This document shows, in pieces, positions 48,538 to 57,233 of a DNA stretch of 64,000 nt (position 1 is the first letter of the stretch; every line of letters begins with the position of its first letter). This DNA is from Flavobacterium panici (GTDB lineage Bacteria > Bacteroidota > Bacteroidia > Flavobacteriales > Flavobacteriaceae): NCBI RefSeq assembly GCF_903819335.1, contig NZ_CAIJDE010000017.1, positions 248,001 through 312,000 on the forward strand, given 5' to 3'. The notes under the pieces were generated by a model. The model did no database searches and was not told where the DNA came from. It was given only the letters and a program-made list of their open reading frames with translations. Both the position numbers and the translations under genes were made by a program.

Positions 48538-49191
48538 ATGACCTTCTCAGAAGAAAATTATCTAAAATCTATATATCACTTAACGGCGGCTTTAGAAACT
48601 GAAGTGAGCACGAATGCCATTGCAGAAATCATGGAAACAAAAGCTTCTTCTGTAACGGATATGCTTAAAAAACTGGCTGATAAAGATTTAGTAAATTATA
48701 AAAAATACCAGGGTGTTTCGTTAACCGAAAACGGAAAGCTGGCAGCCAAAATGATTGTTAGAAAACATCGTTTGTGGGAAGTTTTTTTGGTAGAGAAATT
48801 AAACTTCAGCTGGGATGAAGTTCATGATATTGCAGAACAGTTAGAACACATCAAATCTGAGCAATTAATTAACCGTTTAGATGATTTTCTGGGGAATCCT
48901 ACTGAAGATCCGCATGGTGATCCGATTCCGGATGCTAATGGCCGAATTATTAAAATTGAGAAACAACTGCTTTCTGAATTATCAGAAAATCAAACCGGAG
49001 TTTGTGTCGGCGTAAAAGATACTTCTTCAGAGTTCTTAAAATATCTGGATAAACAAGGAATCGCTTTGGGTTCTAAAATTGAATTTCTTTCTAAAGAATC
49101 TTTCGATTTATCAGTAAAAATTAAGGTTGATGGAAAGGAATTATCTATTTCTAATAAAATTGCTTCTAATTTGTTTGTGAAACTGGTTTAG
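48538..49191 (+). CDS. DtxR/MntR-family metal-dependent repressor
   Basis: A 217-residue DtxR-type regulator: N-terminal winged helix (FSEENYLKSIYHL; KASSVTDMLKKLADKDLV), helical dimerisation and metal-binding domain (MIVRKHRLWEVFLVE; HDIAEQLEHI; DPHGDPIP), and a C-terminal FeoA/SH3-like domain (about 145-217). Following mntH suggests manganese or iron sensing. Likely ligand-bound repressor of mntH and of the TonB receptor at 42.2-44.5 kb through the TTTTAG-N6-CTAAAA sites. Confidence 0.9.
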   Translation: MTFSEENYLKSIYHLTAALETEVSTNAIAEIMETKASSVTDMLKKLADKDLVNYKKYQGVSLTENGKLAAKMIVRKHRLWEVFLVEKLNFSWDEVHDIAEQLEHIKSEQLINRLDDFLGNPTEDPHGDPIPDANGRIIKIEKQLLSELSENQTGVCVGVKDTSSEFLKYLDKQGIALGSKIEFLSKESFDLSVKIKVDGKELSISNKIASNLFVKLV

Positions 49192-49251
49192 CGAGTTATT
49201 TCGCAGAGATTCGCGAAGAAGTTTCGCAGAGATACACTAAGATTTTATCTT

Positions 49252-49325
49252 TTGTCAGGCTGAGCGAAGTCGAAGCCCGCAAAGTGATTCAGCAAACGAG
49301 GCTTCGACTTCGCTCAGCCTGACAA
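49252..49325. repeat. Inverted repeat, GCTGAGCGAAGTCGAAG family, copy 2
   Basis: Perfect 26-base arms (49252-49277 and 49300-49325) around 22 bases; same family as 2895-2960. TCGCAGAGATTCGCG-type words precede it. Confidence 0.92.
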
Positions 49326-49354
49326 CTCAGATATATATTTCTAAAAATTATTAT

Positions 49355-49753
49355 TTAAACAATCCCCTTTTCAATCATCTCCAGCATAACCGGAGAAGCA
49401 TTTTTAAATGTAGGAGGCTGCTCGATAATACTTCCTGCATTCTTTTTATTTACTTTGAAAGTTACATCGTTATCTGTTGTAAACAAAAGTGCCGTTAGAA
49501 ATGGTTTTTTGATATAAGAGCCTAAAACCAATAAAGCTTCATCTAAAGTGTGAATGCTTTCGATTTCTTCTGTTTTATAACGTGAAGTTAAGGAAATCGA
49601 GAACGTATTATCTTCATTCAAAACCAATCTGAAATAAATATTTTTAATCTCGGTGTCCCCCATCGTTTTAGCCAAAGTCAGTTTTGCGAAAGTTCCGGCT
49701 TGAATACTTTCTTTAACTCGTTCACAAAAAAGGGCAAATATCGGTTCGTACAT
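49355..49753 (-). CDS. Hypothetical protein
   Basis: A 132-residue soluble protein with mixed alpha/beta character (ALFCERVKESIQAGTFAKLTLAK; FLTALLFTTDNDVTFKVNKK). No signal peptide or membrane segment. I do not recognise the family with confidence; the ALLFTTDNDVTFKVNKK part recalls N-terminal segments of some Bacteroidota methyltransferases, from memory only. It stands alone between repeat blocks. Confidence 0.6.
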   Translation of the reverse strand: MYEPIFALFCERVKESIQAGTFAKLTLAKTMGDTEIKNIYFRLVLNEDNTFSISLTSRYKTEEIESIHTLDEALLVLGSYIKKPFLTALLFTTDNDVTFKVNKKNAGSIIEQPPTFKNASPVMLEMIEKGIV

Positions 49754-49754
49754 T

Positions 49755-49925
49755 TTTTTTAAGTTGCTAAGGTTCTGAGATCCTGAGATTCTAAGTTTTT
49801 ATAATCTTGTCTATTATTTTACGCAAAGTTGCGCAAAGATTTCGCAAAGTTACACAAAGATTATATAAATTTTCTTTGTGTCCCGATAGCTATCGGGACT
49901 GTCTTATCTCCGCGCAACTTTGTGG
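49755..49925. repeat. Intergenic repeats around a perfect 20-base palindrome
   Basis: GCTAAGGTTCTGAGATCCTG words, then ACGCAAAGTTGCGCAAAG and TTCGCAAAGTTACACAAAG, then the perfect palindrome GTCCCGATAGCTATCGGGAC (49880-49899), then GCGCAACTTTGTGG. The CACAAAG and CTTTGTG words flank the palindrome, again a nested arrangement. Confidence 0.65.
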
Positions 49926-49931
49926 AATAAC

Positions 49932-50714
49932 TTATTTTCCTGTAAATTCAGCTTTACGTTTTTCTAAAAATGCTGAAGTTCCTTCTTTAAAATCCTCCGT
50001 TCCAAAACATTTTCCGAACGATTTTATTTCAGTATCGAATCCGTTTTTGCCATCTTCAAAATTAGCATTGATTGCCTTAATTGCCTTAGCAATCGCAAAC
50101 GGAGCATTTTTAATGATTTTTTGAGCAATTACGTTCGTAAAAGATAAAAGTTCTTCTTGCGGCACTACGTGATTTACTAAACCGTATCGTTTTGCTTCTT
50201 CTGCAGAAATCATCGCTGCGGTCATAATCATTTCCATCGCACGGCCTTTCCCCACTAATTGCGGCAAACGCTGTGTTCCTCCGTAGCCCGGAATCAATCC
50301 TAAAGTTACTTCTGGCAATCCCATTTTTGCATTGTCTGAAGCTATTCTAAAATGACACGCCATTGCCAGCTCTAATCCTCCGCCTAAAGCGAAACCATTA
50401 ACAGCTGCAATAACTGGTTTTTTAAGATTTTCGATATAATCAAATAATAATTCCTGACCTTCGGCTGCTAATTGTGCGCCTTCAACAACGGTATAGTTTG
50501 CAAATTCCGAAATATCTGCTCCGGCTACAAAAGCTTTTTCTCCGCTTCCGGTTAAAATAATAACGCGGACATCGTCACTTTTCCCTAAAAGCTTAATAGC
50601 ATTGCTCAAATCGCTAATTGTCGATTTGTTTAAAGCATTCAGTTTTGTAGGTCTGTTTATGGTAATTGTAGCAACTTTTTCCTCAATAGAAATTAATAAA
50701 TTTTCGTAGTTCAT
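49932..50714 (-). CDS. Enoyl-CoA hydratase/isomerase family protein
   Basis: A 260-residue crotonase-fold protein. The oxyanion-hole segment GSGEKAFVAGADI and the glycine-rich KPVIAAVNGFALGGGLELAMACHFRIA, followed by GLPEVTLGLIPGYGGTQRL with the two catalytic glutamates, identify a true hydratase of fatty-acid or amino-acid degradation. ATG 50714 gives the standard start. It begins 10 bases after the histidine kinase gene, probably in the same transcript. Confidence 0.93.
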   Translation of the reverse strand: MNYENLLISIEEKVATITINRPTKLNALNKSTISDLSNAIKLLGKSDDVRVIILTGSGEKAFVAGADISEFANYTVVEGAQLAAEGQELLFDYIENLKKPVIAAVNGFALGGGLELAMACHFRIASDNAKMGLPEVTLGLIPGYGGTQRLPQLVGKGRAMEMIMTAAMISAEEAKRYGLVNHVVPQEELLSFTNVIAQKIIKNAPFAIAKAIKAINANFEDGKNGFDTEIKSFGKCFGTEDFKEGTSAFLEKRKAEFTGK

Positions 50715-50724
50715 GACGATGAAT

Positions 50725-52179
50725 TTAAGAGTTTGTAATAGGTAAAGAAACCCTAAATGTGGTTCCTTTTCCGTAAGTTGATTCAAAGGTAATTGTTCCT
50801 TTGTAATTTTCTATAATGTTTTTGATAATTCCGAGTCCGAGTCCCATACCGCTGGTTTTGGTAGTAAATTTTGGTTCGAAGATTCGGCCGATATCTTGTT
50901 TCTGAATTCCTATTCCGTTGTCTTTTACGGCAATTTCGACATTGTTATTTCGTCTTTTTACCGTAACGACTATTGATTTTTGAAACTGACTTTCGGGAAT
51001 GGCCTGCGTCGCATTTTTAACCAAATTGGTAATCACACGAATCAGTTGCGTACGATCCATTTTGGAAATAATTTCTTCTTCATCGCTTTCAAAAGAAATA
51101 TATTCTTCGTTGAAAATATCCAAAGCCAATTCGACAACCTCAACCACATTCAAGGTTTCGTTTTGCTGTGCCGGCATAGAAGCAAAGTTTGAAAATGCTG
51201 AAGCCACCGCCGTCATTGTATCAATCTGCTGAATTAAGGTTTCAGAGTAATCATTCATTTTCTGCTTTACGTCAGGATCATTCGGATCAAACTTTCTTTG
51301 GAAACTCTGAACCGTTAATCGCATTGGCGTAAGCGGATTTTTAATTTCGTGTGCAACCTGTTTCGCCATTTCGCGCCACGCTTCTTCACGTTCGCTTTGT
51401 GCTAATTTAATCGCACTGGTTTCCAGTTTATCAACCATTCCGTTATACGCTTTTATCAGAAAGTTGACTTCTTTGCTGTTGGCTTCTAAAACAATTTTTT
51501 CGTTTTTCTGATCCAAATTGGTTTCTTCCAAACGATCTGAAATGGTTTTTAATGATTTTGTGATATAGGTCGAAAGGAAATACGCCAAGGCAAAAGCTAC
51601 AATCAACATAAAAGAATAAACCTGACTTAAGCGAATCAGGAAAGTATTCAATTCATTATCGTAATAACCGTCGTCTTCTAAATACGGAAGATTCAGGATT
51701 CCGAGTGGTTTGAATTTTTCGTCTTTTATTAAACTGTATGATGATCTGTTTTTGACTCCGTCGATAGTTTTAATGTCTACAAAACGTTTTTCGATGGAAG
51801 AACGAACCAGTTTTAAAATATATTCCGGAATTGGCGGCGCAATTTTATCAACGGCGAAAGATTCTTTGGAAGATTTTAAAAGCTTTCCGTCAAGACTGTA
51901 AATGTTGATTTCAATTTTGTGAATCTGTGCTAATTCGTGAATTTTATCTTTAAAGATTAAATCTAAGTTTTGAGTTTTAAGCGGATAAGTCGTTGTAGAA
52001 AGCACATAATTGATGTGTTCTTTTACCGCATTTTCTTTTCGTTCTAAACGTTCCTGGTGATATTCTTTAGCCTCGGTTTTAAACTGAATAATAGAAATCG
52101 AAGCCAATAAAAAAGATGCCACAACAATCAATACAATCATCGACAGGAAAATCCTGGTACGAAGTGAGAGCATTGTCAT
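50725..52179 (-). CDS. NtrY-type sensor histidine kinase
   Basis: A membrane histidine kinase of about 485 residues. Two membrane helices (about 7-27 and 190-210) flank a periplasmic sensor region; a HAMP linker follows, then the H-box KQVAHEIKNPLTPMRLTV, the N-box ITNLVKNATQAIP, and ATP-lid motifs DNGIGIQ and GLGLGIIKNI. The NPLTPMRL H-box is like NtrY. No response regulator gene is adjacent, so the partner is unknown. The start could be 52194, 52179 or 52173. Confidence 0.9.
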   Translation of the reverse strand: MTMLSLRTRIFLSMIVLIVVASFLLASISIIQFKTEAKEYHQERLERKENAVKEHINYVLSTTTYPLKTQNLDLIFKDKIHELAQIHKIEINIYSLDGKLLKSSKESFAVDKIAPPIPEYILKLVRSSIEKRFVDIKTIDGVKNRSSYSLIKDEKFKPLGILNLPYLEDDGYYDNELNTFLIRLSQVYSFMLIVAFALAYFLSTYITKSLKTISDRLEETNLDQKNEKIVLEANSKEVNFLIKAYNGMVDKLETSAIKLAQSEREEAWREMAKQVAHEIKNPLTPMRLTVQSFQRKFDPNDPDVKQKMNDYSETLIQQIDTMTAVASAFSNFASMPAQQNETLNVVEVVELALDIFNEEYISFESDEEEIISKMDRTQLIRVITNLVKNATQAIPESQFQKSIVVTVKRRNNNVEIAVKDNGIGIQKQDIGRIFEPKFTTKTSGMGLGLGIIKNIIENYKGTITFESTYGKGTTFRVSLPITNS

Positions 52180-52210
52180 TTTGATGTTTAGCATGTTCTT
52201 TTTGTTTTTT

Positions 52211-52350
52211 CACCACGAATTTCACGAATTTACACTAATTCTTTTTTTGCCACAGATTAAAAGGATTAAAAAAAATCATTTAAATCCTTTTAATCTGTGG
52301 CAAAAAATTACAAAAATAAATTCGTGCTAATTAGTGGAATTAGTGGCAAA
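52211..52350. repeat. Nested palindromes: CACAGATTAAAAGG inside CACGAATTTCAC
   Basis: An inner perfect 25-base inverted repeat with arms 52243-52267 and 52283-52307 (GCCACAGATTAAAAGGATT core) lies between outer arms of the CACGAATTTCACGAATTT type (52213-52240 and about 52318-52347). The outer family recurs at 3579-3749 without the inner one. Confidence 0.88.
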
Positions 52351-52356
52351 CTCTTT

Positions 52357-52905
52357 TTATTTTTTTTCTCGAATTCGTTTATAGAAACGAAATCCCAGCA
52401 TTATTAAAACCGAGAATAAAATAATCCCGATTACGCCGAAAATCCAGTTGATGGCACTTTTTAAAACTACTAAAAAGACAACGGCAAATAAAATAATTGT
52501 TGCGCCTTCATTCCATAAACGCATAAAATTATTGGAATATTTTACCTCATCGTTTTGCAATTGTTTGAAAATCTGATGGCATTTTCCGTGATATAAATAT
52601 AGAAGGAAAACGAAACATAATTTTACATGCATCCAAGGTTGTGTGAGCCAAATGTGTCCTGCATCTGTAAAAAACAGCATCCAAAAAGCAAAAATACTCG
52701 CCAAAACCGCCGACGGCCATGTAATAATGTACCACAAACGGTAGGCCATTATTTTGTATTGCGCCTGCAGAATTTCTTTTTCGGGAGATGGTTTTTCATT
52801 GGCTTCAATTTGATAAACAAACAAACGCACAATATAAAACAAACCTGCAAACCAAGTAATTACAAATATTAAATGCAGGGATTTTAGATAGTTATAATAT
52901 TCCAT
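52357..52905 (-). CDS. hemJ: Protoporphyrinogen oxidase HemJ
   Basis: A 182-residue membrane protein with four or five helices, of the HemJ family that oxidises protoporphyrinogen IX to protoporphyrin IX. LKSLHLIFVITWFAGLFYIVRL holds the conserved histidine (His11), and WMHVKLCFVFLLYLYHGKCH carries the conserved lysine region. It lies next to ferrochelatase on the same strand, the following pathway step. No hemG or hemY is present. Confidence 0.9.
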   Translation of the reverse strand: MEYYNYLKSLHLIFVITWFAGLFYIVRLFVYQIEANEKPSPEKEILQAQYKIMAYRLWYIITWPSAVLASIFAFWMLFFTDAGHIWLTQPWMHVKLCFVFLLYLYHGKCHQIFKQLQNDEVKYSNNFMRLWNEGATIILFAVVFLVVLKSAINWIFGVIGIILFSVLIMLGFRFYKRIREKK

Positions 52906-52910
52906 TATTA

Positions 52911-52986
52911 TTTGTTTAAAGTTTCAGGTTTAAAGTTTCAAGTTATCAACTTTGAGAAAAACTTTAAACTTTAAACGTGAAACAAA
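52911..52986. repeat. GTTTAAAGTTTC inverted repeat between hemH and hemJ
   Basis: TTTGTTTAAAGTTTCAGG and AAAGTTTCAAGTT at the left face AAACTTTAAACTTTAAACG and GTGAAACAAA at the right, an imperfect palindrome filling the gap. Confidence 0.6.
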
Positions 52987-52988
52987 TA

Positions 52989-54002
52989 TTATTTAGCCCA
53001 ATCATTAATCCAGTTACTTACTGTTTCACACCATTCATCATCATCATTTAAACATGGAATTGCAAGGAACTCTTCTCCTCCATTTTTCTCAAAATCTTCT
53101 TTGGCGCGCATGGCGATTTCCTCTAAAGTTTCTAAACAATCCGAAACGAAAGCTGGTGTTACAACCGCTAATTTCTTGATTCCTTTTGCCGGCATGTTAT
53201 CAATTTCAACATCAGTATAAGGTTCTAACCATTTGTCTCCCGCTAAACGCGATTGAAATGTTAGACTATATTTATCTGCGGGAAGTCCTAATAACTTAAC
53301 GACCTGTCTTGTTGTTTCGTAACATTGATGACGATAACAGAAATCATGCGCCGGAGATGGCGTGTTGCAGCAAGAACCGTCAATTTTACAATGTGATTTT
53401 GTAACATCGGTTTTGCGAATGTGACGTTCAGGAATTCCATGATAAGAAAACAATAAGTGATCATATTCAAAACCAACTAAATGTTTTTGAATCGAATCTG
53501 CTAAATTCTTGATGTAATCCGGTTTATTGTAAAATGCCGGAACATCTGTAAAAGTCATGTGTGGAAACTTCTTCTTGCGAATTTCCTCTGCTTTCACTAA
53601 AATAGTCAAAGTCGAAGCCATTGCATATTGTGGATATAAAGGAAAAAGCATTACATCTGTAACTCCTTTATCGCTTAATTCCTGAAGCCCTTTTTCGATG
53701 GTCATACTTCCGTAACGCATTGCTAAAGAAACTGGAACGTTTACAAGAGGCTGCACTTTTTTTTGCATTCTTTCTGAAAGAACAACTAATGGTGAACCTT
53801 CTTCCCACCAAATTTTCGCATAAGCATGCGCTGATTCTTCTGGTCTTTTTCTTAAAATAATACCACGAACTAATAATGCTCGCAATAAATACGGAACGTC
53901 GATCACGTATTTATCCATTAAAAATTCATCTAAATAAGGTTTTACGTCTTTTGTTGTTGGACTATCCGGAGATCCTAGATTTACTAATAATACGCCTTTC
54001 AT
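52989..54002 (-). CDS. hemH: Ferrochelatase
   Basis: A 337-residue ferrochelatase inserting ferrous iron into protoporphyrin IX to give protohaem. GVLLVNLGSPDSP opens the protein; LFSYHGIPERHIRKTD contains the catalytic histidine and TFQSRLAGDKWLEPYTD the second signature; VVTPAFVSDCLETLEEI the third. It precedes hemJ on the same strand; TACTTTTG at 54067-54074 is a possible -7 element. Confidence 0.96.
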   Translation of the reverse strand: MKGVLLVNLGSPDSPTTKDVKPYLDEFLMDKYVIDVPYLLRALLVRGIILRKRPEESAHAYAKIWWEEGSPLVVLSERMQKKVQPLVNVPVSLAMRYGSMTIEKGLQELSDKGVTDVMLFPLYPQYAMASTLTILVKAEEIRKKKFPHMTFTDVPAFYNKPDYIKNLADSIQKHLVGFEYDHLLFSYHGIPERHIRKTDVTKSHCKIDGSCCNTPSPAHDFCYRHQCYETTRQVVKLLGLPADKYSLTFQSRLAGDKWLEPYTDVEIDNMPAKGIKKLAVVTPAFVSDCLETLEEIAMRAKEDFEKNGGEEFLAIPCLNDDDEWCETVSNWINDWAK

Positions 54003-54007
54003 TATTT

Positions 54008-54230
54008 TTTTGCTTTAGGCTTTAAGCATTAGGCTTTAAGCTTTTATTTGTTTTTAAAAATTTCGTCAAAAGTAGAACTTGCTGCTTTTTAGGAATATGA
54101 TAATTATTACTTTTTATTTATTGTTGAATATCGAAAATCAATTTGCTAGATATTGGCACACCGATTTAACGGGTTTAACAGATTTTTGCAGATCATTAAT
54201 TCGTGTTGATTCGTGAAATTCGTGGCGAAA
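54008..54230. repeat. GGCTTTAAGC direct repeats and single-arm CACGAATT/CAGATT repeats
   Basis: AGGCTTTAAGCATTAGGCTT near 54017, CAGATTTTTGCAGATC near 54179, and ATTCGTGTTGATTCGTG with AATTCGTGGCG near 54200-54225, all single-arm members of classes that form palindromes elsewhere in the window. Confidence 0.5.
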
Positions 54231-54232
54231 AC

Positions 54233-55105
54233 TTAAACATTCGCATTAATCGACATTAAATATTTTTTTGGAGTTGTGGCAAACTTTTTCTTGAATGCCG
54301 CGATAAAATGACTTCCGGTGCTGTAACCAATTTTAAGTCCAACTTCATTTACATTATAAGAACCGCTGTCCAAAAGTTTTCGGGCGAAATCCATTTTGTA
54401 ATCAAAAAGGAAACCGTAAACCGTGTCGCCGTAAATTTGTTTGAAACCCATTTTGAGTTTCTTTAAATTTAAACCAATTTCATCTGCCAGTTCTTGCAAT
54501 CCCGGAGGTTCTGCCATATTGGCGATTATAATTTCTTTGGCTTTTCTGATTTTTAGAACGTTATCTTCATCAATTAAAAACGGACATTGTTCTGCGTTTG
54601 GATCTTCGGTTCTGTTAAAATACAAACTCAATAATTCATATCCCTTTCCTTTATAATAAAGGTTTTTTATGGATGGATGAAGGTTGTAATGAAAGAGCTG
54701 ACTTAACACAATAGCCATAGAAGGACTAATATTTCCTTCATTATAATACTTTTTGTCCTTATTATCAGGACTTAAAAAAGTAATATAATCGGCTTCGGCA
54801 GAAAACAACGCGTGAAATTTTTTGATGGAAACAATTACGGAAATCACCCACGAGTTAGGTGCCAATTCTAAATTAAGAGGCAATTCTTTCTGCGGGTTGT
54901 ATAAAAGCAGCGATTTTTCTTCTTTCAGTTCTAAAGCATAATTGCCCTGATTGAACAAAAATTTAGCATTACCTTTTATCCCGAAGTGAAACTGTATCAG
55001 ACCTGTACCTATTTCGTGCTGTGCATAAAAAGGCTCCGGACCATCGTTTTGAAAACGGATCAGCGTAAAGTCGTCTTCAATTTTTATAACTTCTTGAGAA
55101 CTCAT
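54233..55105 (-). CDS. AraC-family transcriptional regulator
   Basis: A 290-residue AraC/XylS regulator. The C-terminal double helix-turn-helix (about 185-288) includes LQELADEIGLNLKKLKMGFKQIYG and NEVGLKIGYSTGSHFIAAFKKKFATTPKKYL. The N-terminal part has no recognised ligand domain. It is divergent from hemA across about 225 bases, so control of haem synthesis is plausible; the arrangement is the only evidence. Confidence 0.88.
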   Translation of the reverse strand: MSSQEVIKIEDDFTLIRFQNDGPEPFYAQHEIGTGLIQFHFGIKGNAKFLFNQGNYALELKEEKSLLLYNPQKELPLNLELAPNSWVISVIVSIKKFHALFSAEADYITFLSPDNKDKKYYNEGNISPSMAIVLSQLFHYNLHPSIKNLYYKGKGYELLSLYFNRTEDPNAEQCPFLIDEDNVLKIRKAKEIIIANMAEPPGLQELADEIGLNLKKLKMGFKQIYGDTVYGFLFDYKMDFARKLLDSGSYNVNEVGLKIGYSTGSHFIAAFKKKFATTPKKYLMSINANV

Positions 55106-55300
55106 AGCGATATTTTTTTGAAACTAAAATCAAAAGAAAAGCAAAATGTTATTTAGAATGACTCTAAACAAATTATTTCAAACAAGTTGATTTTACTACA
55201 AAAGTACTTCTTTTTGAATAAAATGAGACGTTTAGAATCAAAAAAACATGCAGCGATACAAAAAGTACTTTCAGCGTTACTTTTATAAACAGTATAGTAA

Positions 55301-55308
55301 TAATTTTG
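55301..55308 (+). promoter_or_regulatory. Candidate -7 element of hemA
   Basis: TAATTTTG, 23 bases before ATG 55332. It lies inside any longer reading of hemA, which supports 55332 as the start. Confidence 0.4.
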
Positions 55309-55331
55309 TTGCACTTTATGAAAGTGAATTT

Positions 55332-56582
55332 ATGGAAAACAATAATGTACCGAAACACCTTTATTTTTATTCAGTTGGTCTGAGTTATAAAAAAGCTGAT
55401 GCAGAGGTCAGAGGTCAATTTAGTTTGGATGCCGTTGCGAAGACTCGCTTATTGGAACAAGCTAAAAACGATGGAATAGAAAGTTTACTAGTTACTTCAA
55501 CCTGCAACAGAACCGAGATCTACGGTTTTGCAGAACATCCATTTCAATTAATCAAACTTATCTGCGACAACAGCAATGGTTCTGTTGATGCGTTTCAAAA
55601 AGTAGGTTTCGTTTACAAAAATCAAGAAGCAATTAATCATTTATTTCGCGTAGGAACTGGTTTAGACAGTCAGATTCTGGGCGATTTCGAAATTATATCT
55701 CAAATTAAAACCAGTTTTGCTCATTCAAAATCAATGGGATTGGCCAATACTTTTATGGAAAGATTGGTGAATGCAGTAATTCAGGCAAGTAAAAGAATTA
55801 AAAACGAAACGGAGATCAGCTCTGGCGCTACTTCGGTTTCTTTTGCATCGGTACAATACATTCTTAAAAATGTTGAAGACATCAGTAACAAAAACATTTT
55901 GCTTTTTGGAACTGGAAAAATTGGAAGAAACACTTGTGAGAATTTAGTAAAACATACTAAAAACGAACACATTACTTTAATCAACAGAACTAAAGATAAA
56001 GCTGAGAAACTGGCTGGAAAATTAAATCTGATTGTTAAAGATTATTCTGAATTACACTTAGAACTTCAAAATGCCGATGTTGTGGTTGTAGCAACCGGTG
56101 CGCAAAACCCAACGGTTGACAAAGCAATTTTAAATCTTAAAAAACCTTTGTTGATTTTGGATTTGTCGATTCCGAAAAATGTTCATGAAAATGTAGAAGA
56201 AATAGAAGGTGTAACTTTAATTCACATGGATTATTTGTCTCAGTTGACAGATGAAACTTTGGAAAACAGAAAATTACACATTCCGGCAGCTGAAGCAATT
56301 ATTGAAGAAATCAAAGAAGAATTCGTTATCTGGATGAAAGGGCGAAAATTTGCGCCAACAATTAATGCTTTAAAAGAAAAACTAAACGCCATTAAAGTTT
56401 CGGAATTAGATTTTCAAAGCAAAAAAATCGCTGATTTTAATGAAGCACAAGCAGAAATCATCAGCAACAGAATCATTCAAAAAATTACTACTCATTTCGC
56501 AAATCATTTAAAAGACGACGATACCATGGTTGATGAAAGCATCGAATGGATCGAGAAAGTCTTCAAAATAAAAGCATCTTAA
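55332..56582 (+). CDS. hemA: Glutamyl-tRNA reductase
   Basis: A 416-residue enzyme reducing glutamyl-tRNA to glutamate-1-semialdehyde, the committing step of C5 haem synthesis. Catalytic Cys58 is in TSTCNRTEIY, the NADPH loop is FGTGKIGR, and SGATSVSFASV and GRKFAPTINALKEK are family signatures. I prefer ATG 55332 over 55248 because the shorter form begins near the conserved first strand and follows a promoter-like element. First gene of the haem series; an IR-flanked insertion begins 6 bases after its stop. Confidence 0.95.
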   Translation: MENNNVPKHLYFYSVGLSYKKADAEVRGQFSLDAVAKTRLLEQAKNDGIESLLVTSTCNRTEIYGFAEHPFQLIKLICDNSNGSVDAFQKVGFVYKNQEAINHLFRVGTGLDSQILGDFEIISQIKTSFAHSKSMGLANTFMERLVNAVIQASKRIKNETEISSGATSVSFASVQYILKNVEDISNKNILLFGTGKIGRNTCENLVKHTKNEHITLINRTKDKAEKLAGKLNLIVKDYSELHLELQNADVVVVATGAQNPTVDKAILNLKKPLLILDLSIPKNVHENVEEIEGVTLIHMDYLSQLTDETLENRKLHIPAAEAIIEEIKEEFVIWMKGRKFAPTINALKEKLNAIKVSELDFQSKKIADFNEAQAEIISNRIIQKITTHFANHLKDDDTMVDESIEWIEKVFKIKAS

Positions 56583-56588
56583 ATTTAA

Positions 56589-56713
56589 TTTTACCATTAA
56601 GATATTAAGGTAATTAAGATTAAATGCAGAAATAGAAACCATTAAATTTTTAAGATAGATTAAGCTTTGCGTATGTACAAAGCAAAACTTAACTTTCTTA
56701 ATATATTAGGTCA
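56589..56713. repeat. Left palindromic flank of the GxxExxY element
   Basis: TACCATTAAGATATTAAGG... (56592-56618) opens the flank and CTTAACTTTCTTAATAT with TTAGGTCA (about 56686-56713) closes it; the two halves are imperfect inverses. Between them GCTTTGCGTATGTACAAAGC forms a further hairpin. The outer arm is a perfect 27-base inverse of 57195-57221. Confidence 0.92.
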
Positions 56714-56729
56714 AAAATAAAAAAGTTCT

Positions 56730-57134
56730 ATGACAAAAAAAGAGGTTACTCAATTAGCTTATGAAATTACAGGTTTTGCTATAAAAGTGCATAAAGCTTT
56801 GGGACCTGGACTTTTAGAAAGCATTTATGAACAATGCCTCAAATACGAATTAGAACAAAACGGATATGATGTTAAACAACAATTAGTTGTTAAAATAGAT
56901 TATTACGACCTTGAATTAGAGTCTGATTTAAGAATTGATTTACTTGTAAATGATTGTGTTGTTGTAGAATTAAAAGCAATAGAAAATTTATTGCCCATTC
57001 ACGAAGCACAATTATTAACATACATGAAATTATTACAAAGACCTCAAGGACTATTGATAAATTTCAACACAACAAACATTACAAAATCAATGAAACCACT
57101 TGTGAATGATCATTTCGCAAGACTAATGGATTAA
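56730..57134 (+). CDS. GxxExxY family protein (PD-(D/E)XK nuclease fold)
   Basis: A 134-residue protein of the GxxExxY family. The naming motif is GLLESIY (Gly27, Glu30, Tyr33), and RIDLLVNDCVVVELKA provides Asp70, Glu80 and Lys82, matching a PD-(D/E)XK nuclease core. No function is established for the family that I know of. It sits between hemA and hemC, fully enclosed by two palindromic flanks whose outer 27-base arms are exact inverses, which strongly suggests that gene and repeats form one mobile or formerly mobile unit. Reading frame intact. Confidence 0.9.
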   Translation: MTKKEVTQLAYEITGFAIKVHKALGPGLLESIYEQCLKYELEQNGYDVKQQLVVKIDYYDLELESDLRIDLLVNDCVVVELKAIENLLPIHEAQLLTYMKLLQRPQGLLINFNTTNITKSMKPLVNDHFARLMD

Positions 57135-57141
57135 ATAAATT

Positions 57142-57224
57142 TGACCATTAAGATATTAAAAAAGTTAAGTTTAATGTTCTTTGACAAAGAAAGGCTTAAT
57201 TACCTTAATATCTTAATGGTAAAA
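57142..57224. repeat. Right palindromic flank of the GxxExxY element
   Basis: TGACCATTAAGATATTAAAA (from 57142) faces CTTAATTACCTTAATATCTT... (57195-57221), with TTCTTTGACAAAGAA as a hairpin between. It ends 9 bases before the hemC start codon. Confidence 0.92.
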
Positions 57225-57233
57225 AAATAAAAA

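Noticed and set aside
54233..55105. AraC gene as a haem-specific activator
   Set aside because: Only divergent position supports it; no ligand domain or operator was recognised, so it is not claimed as a finding.
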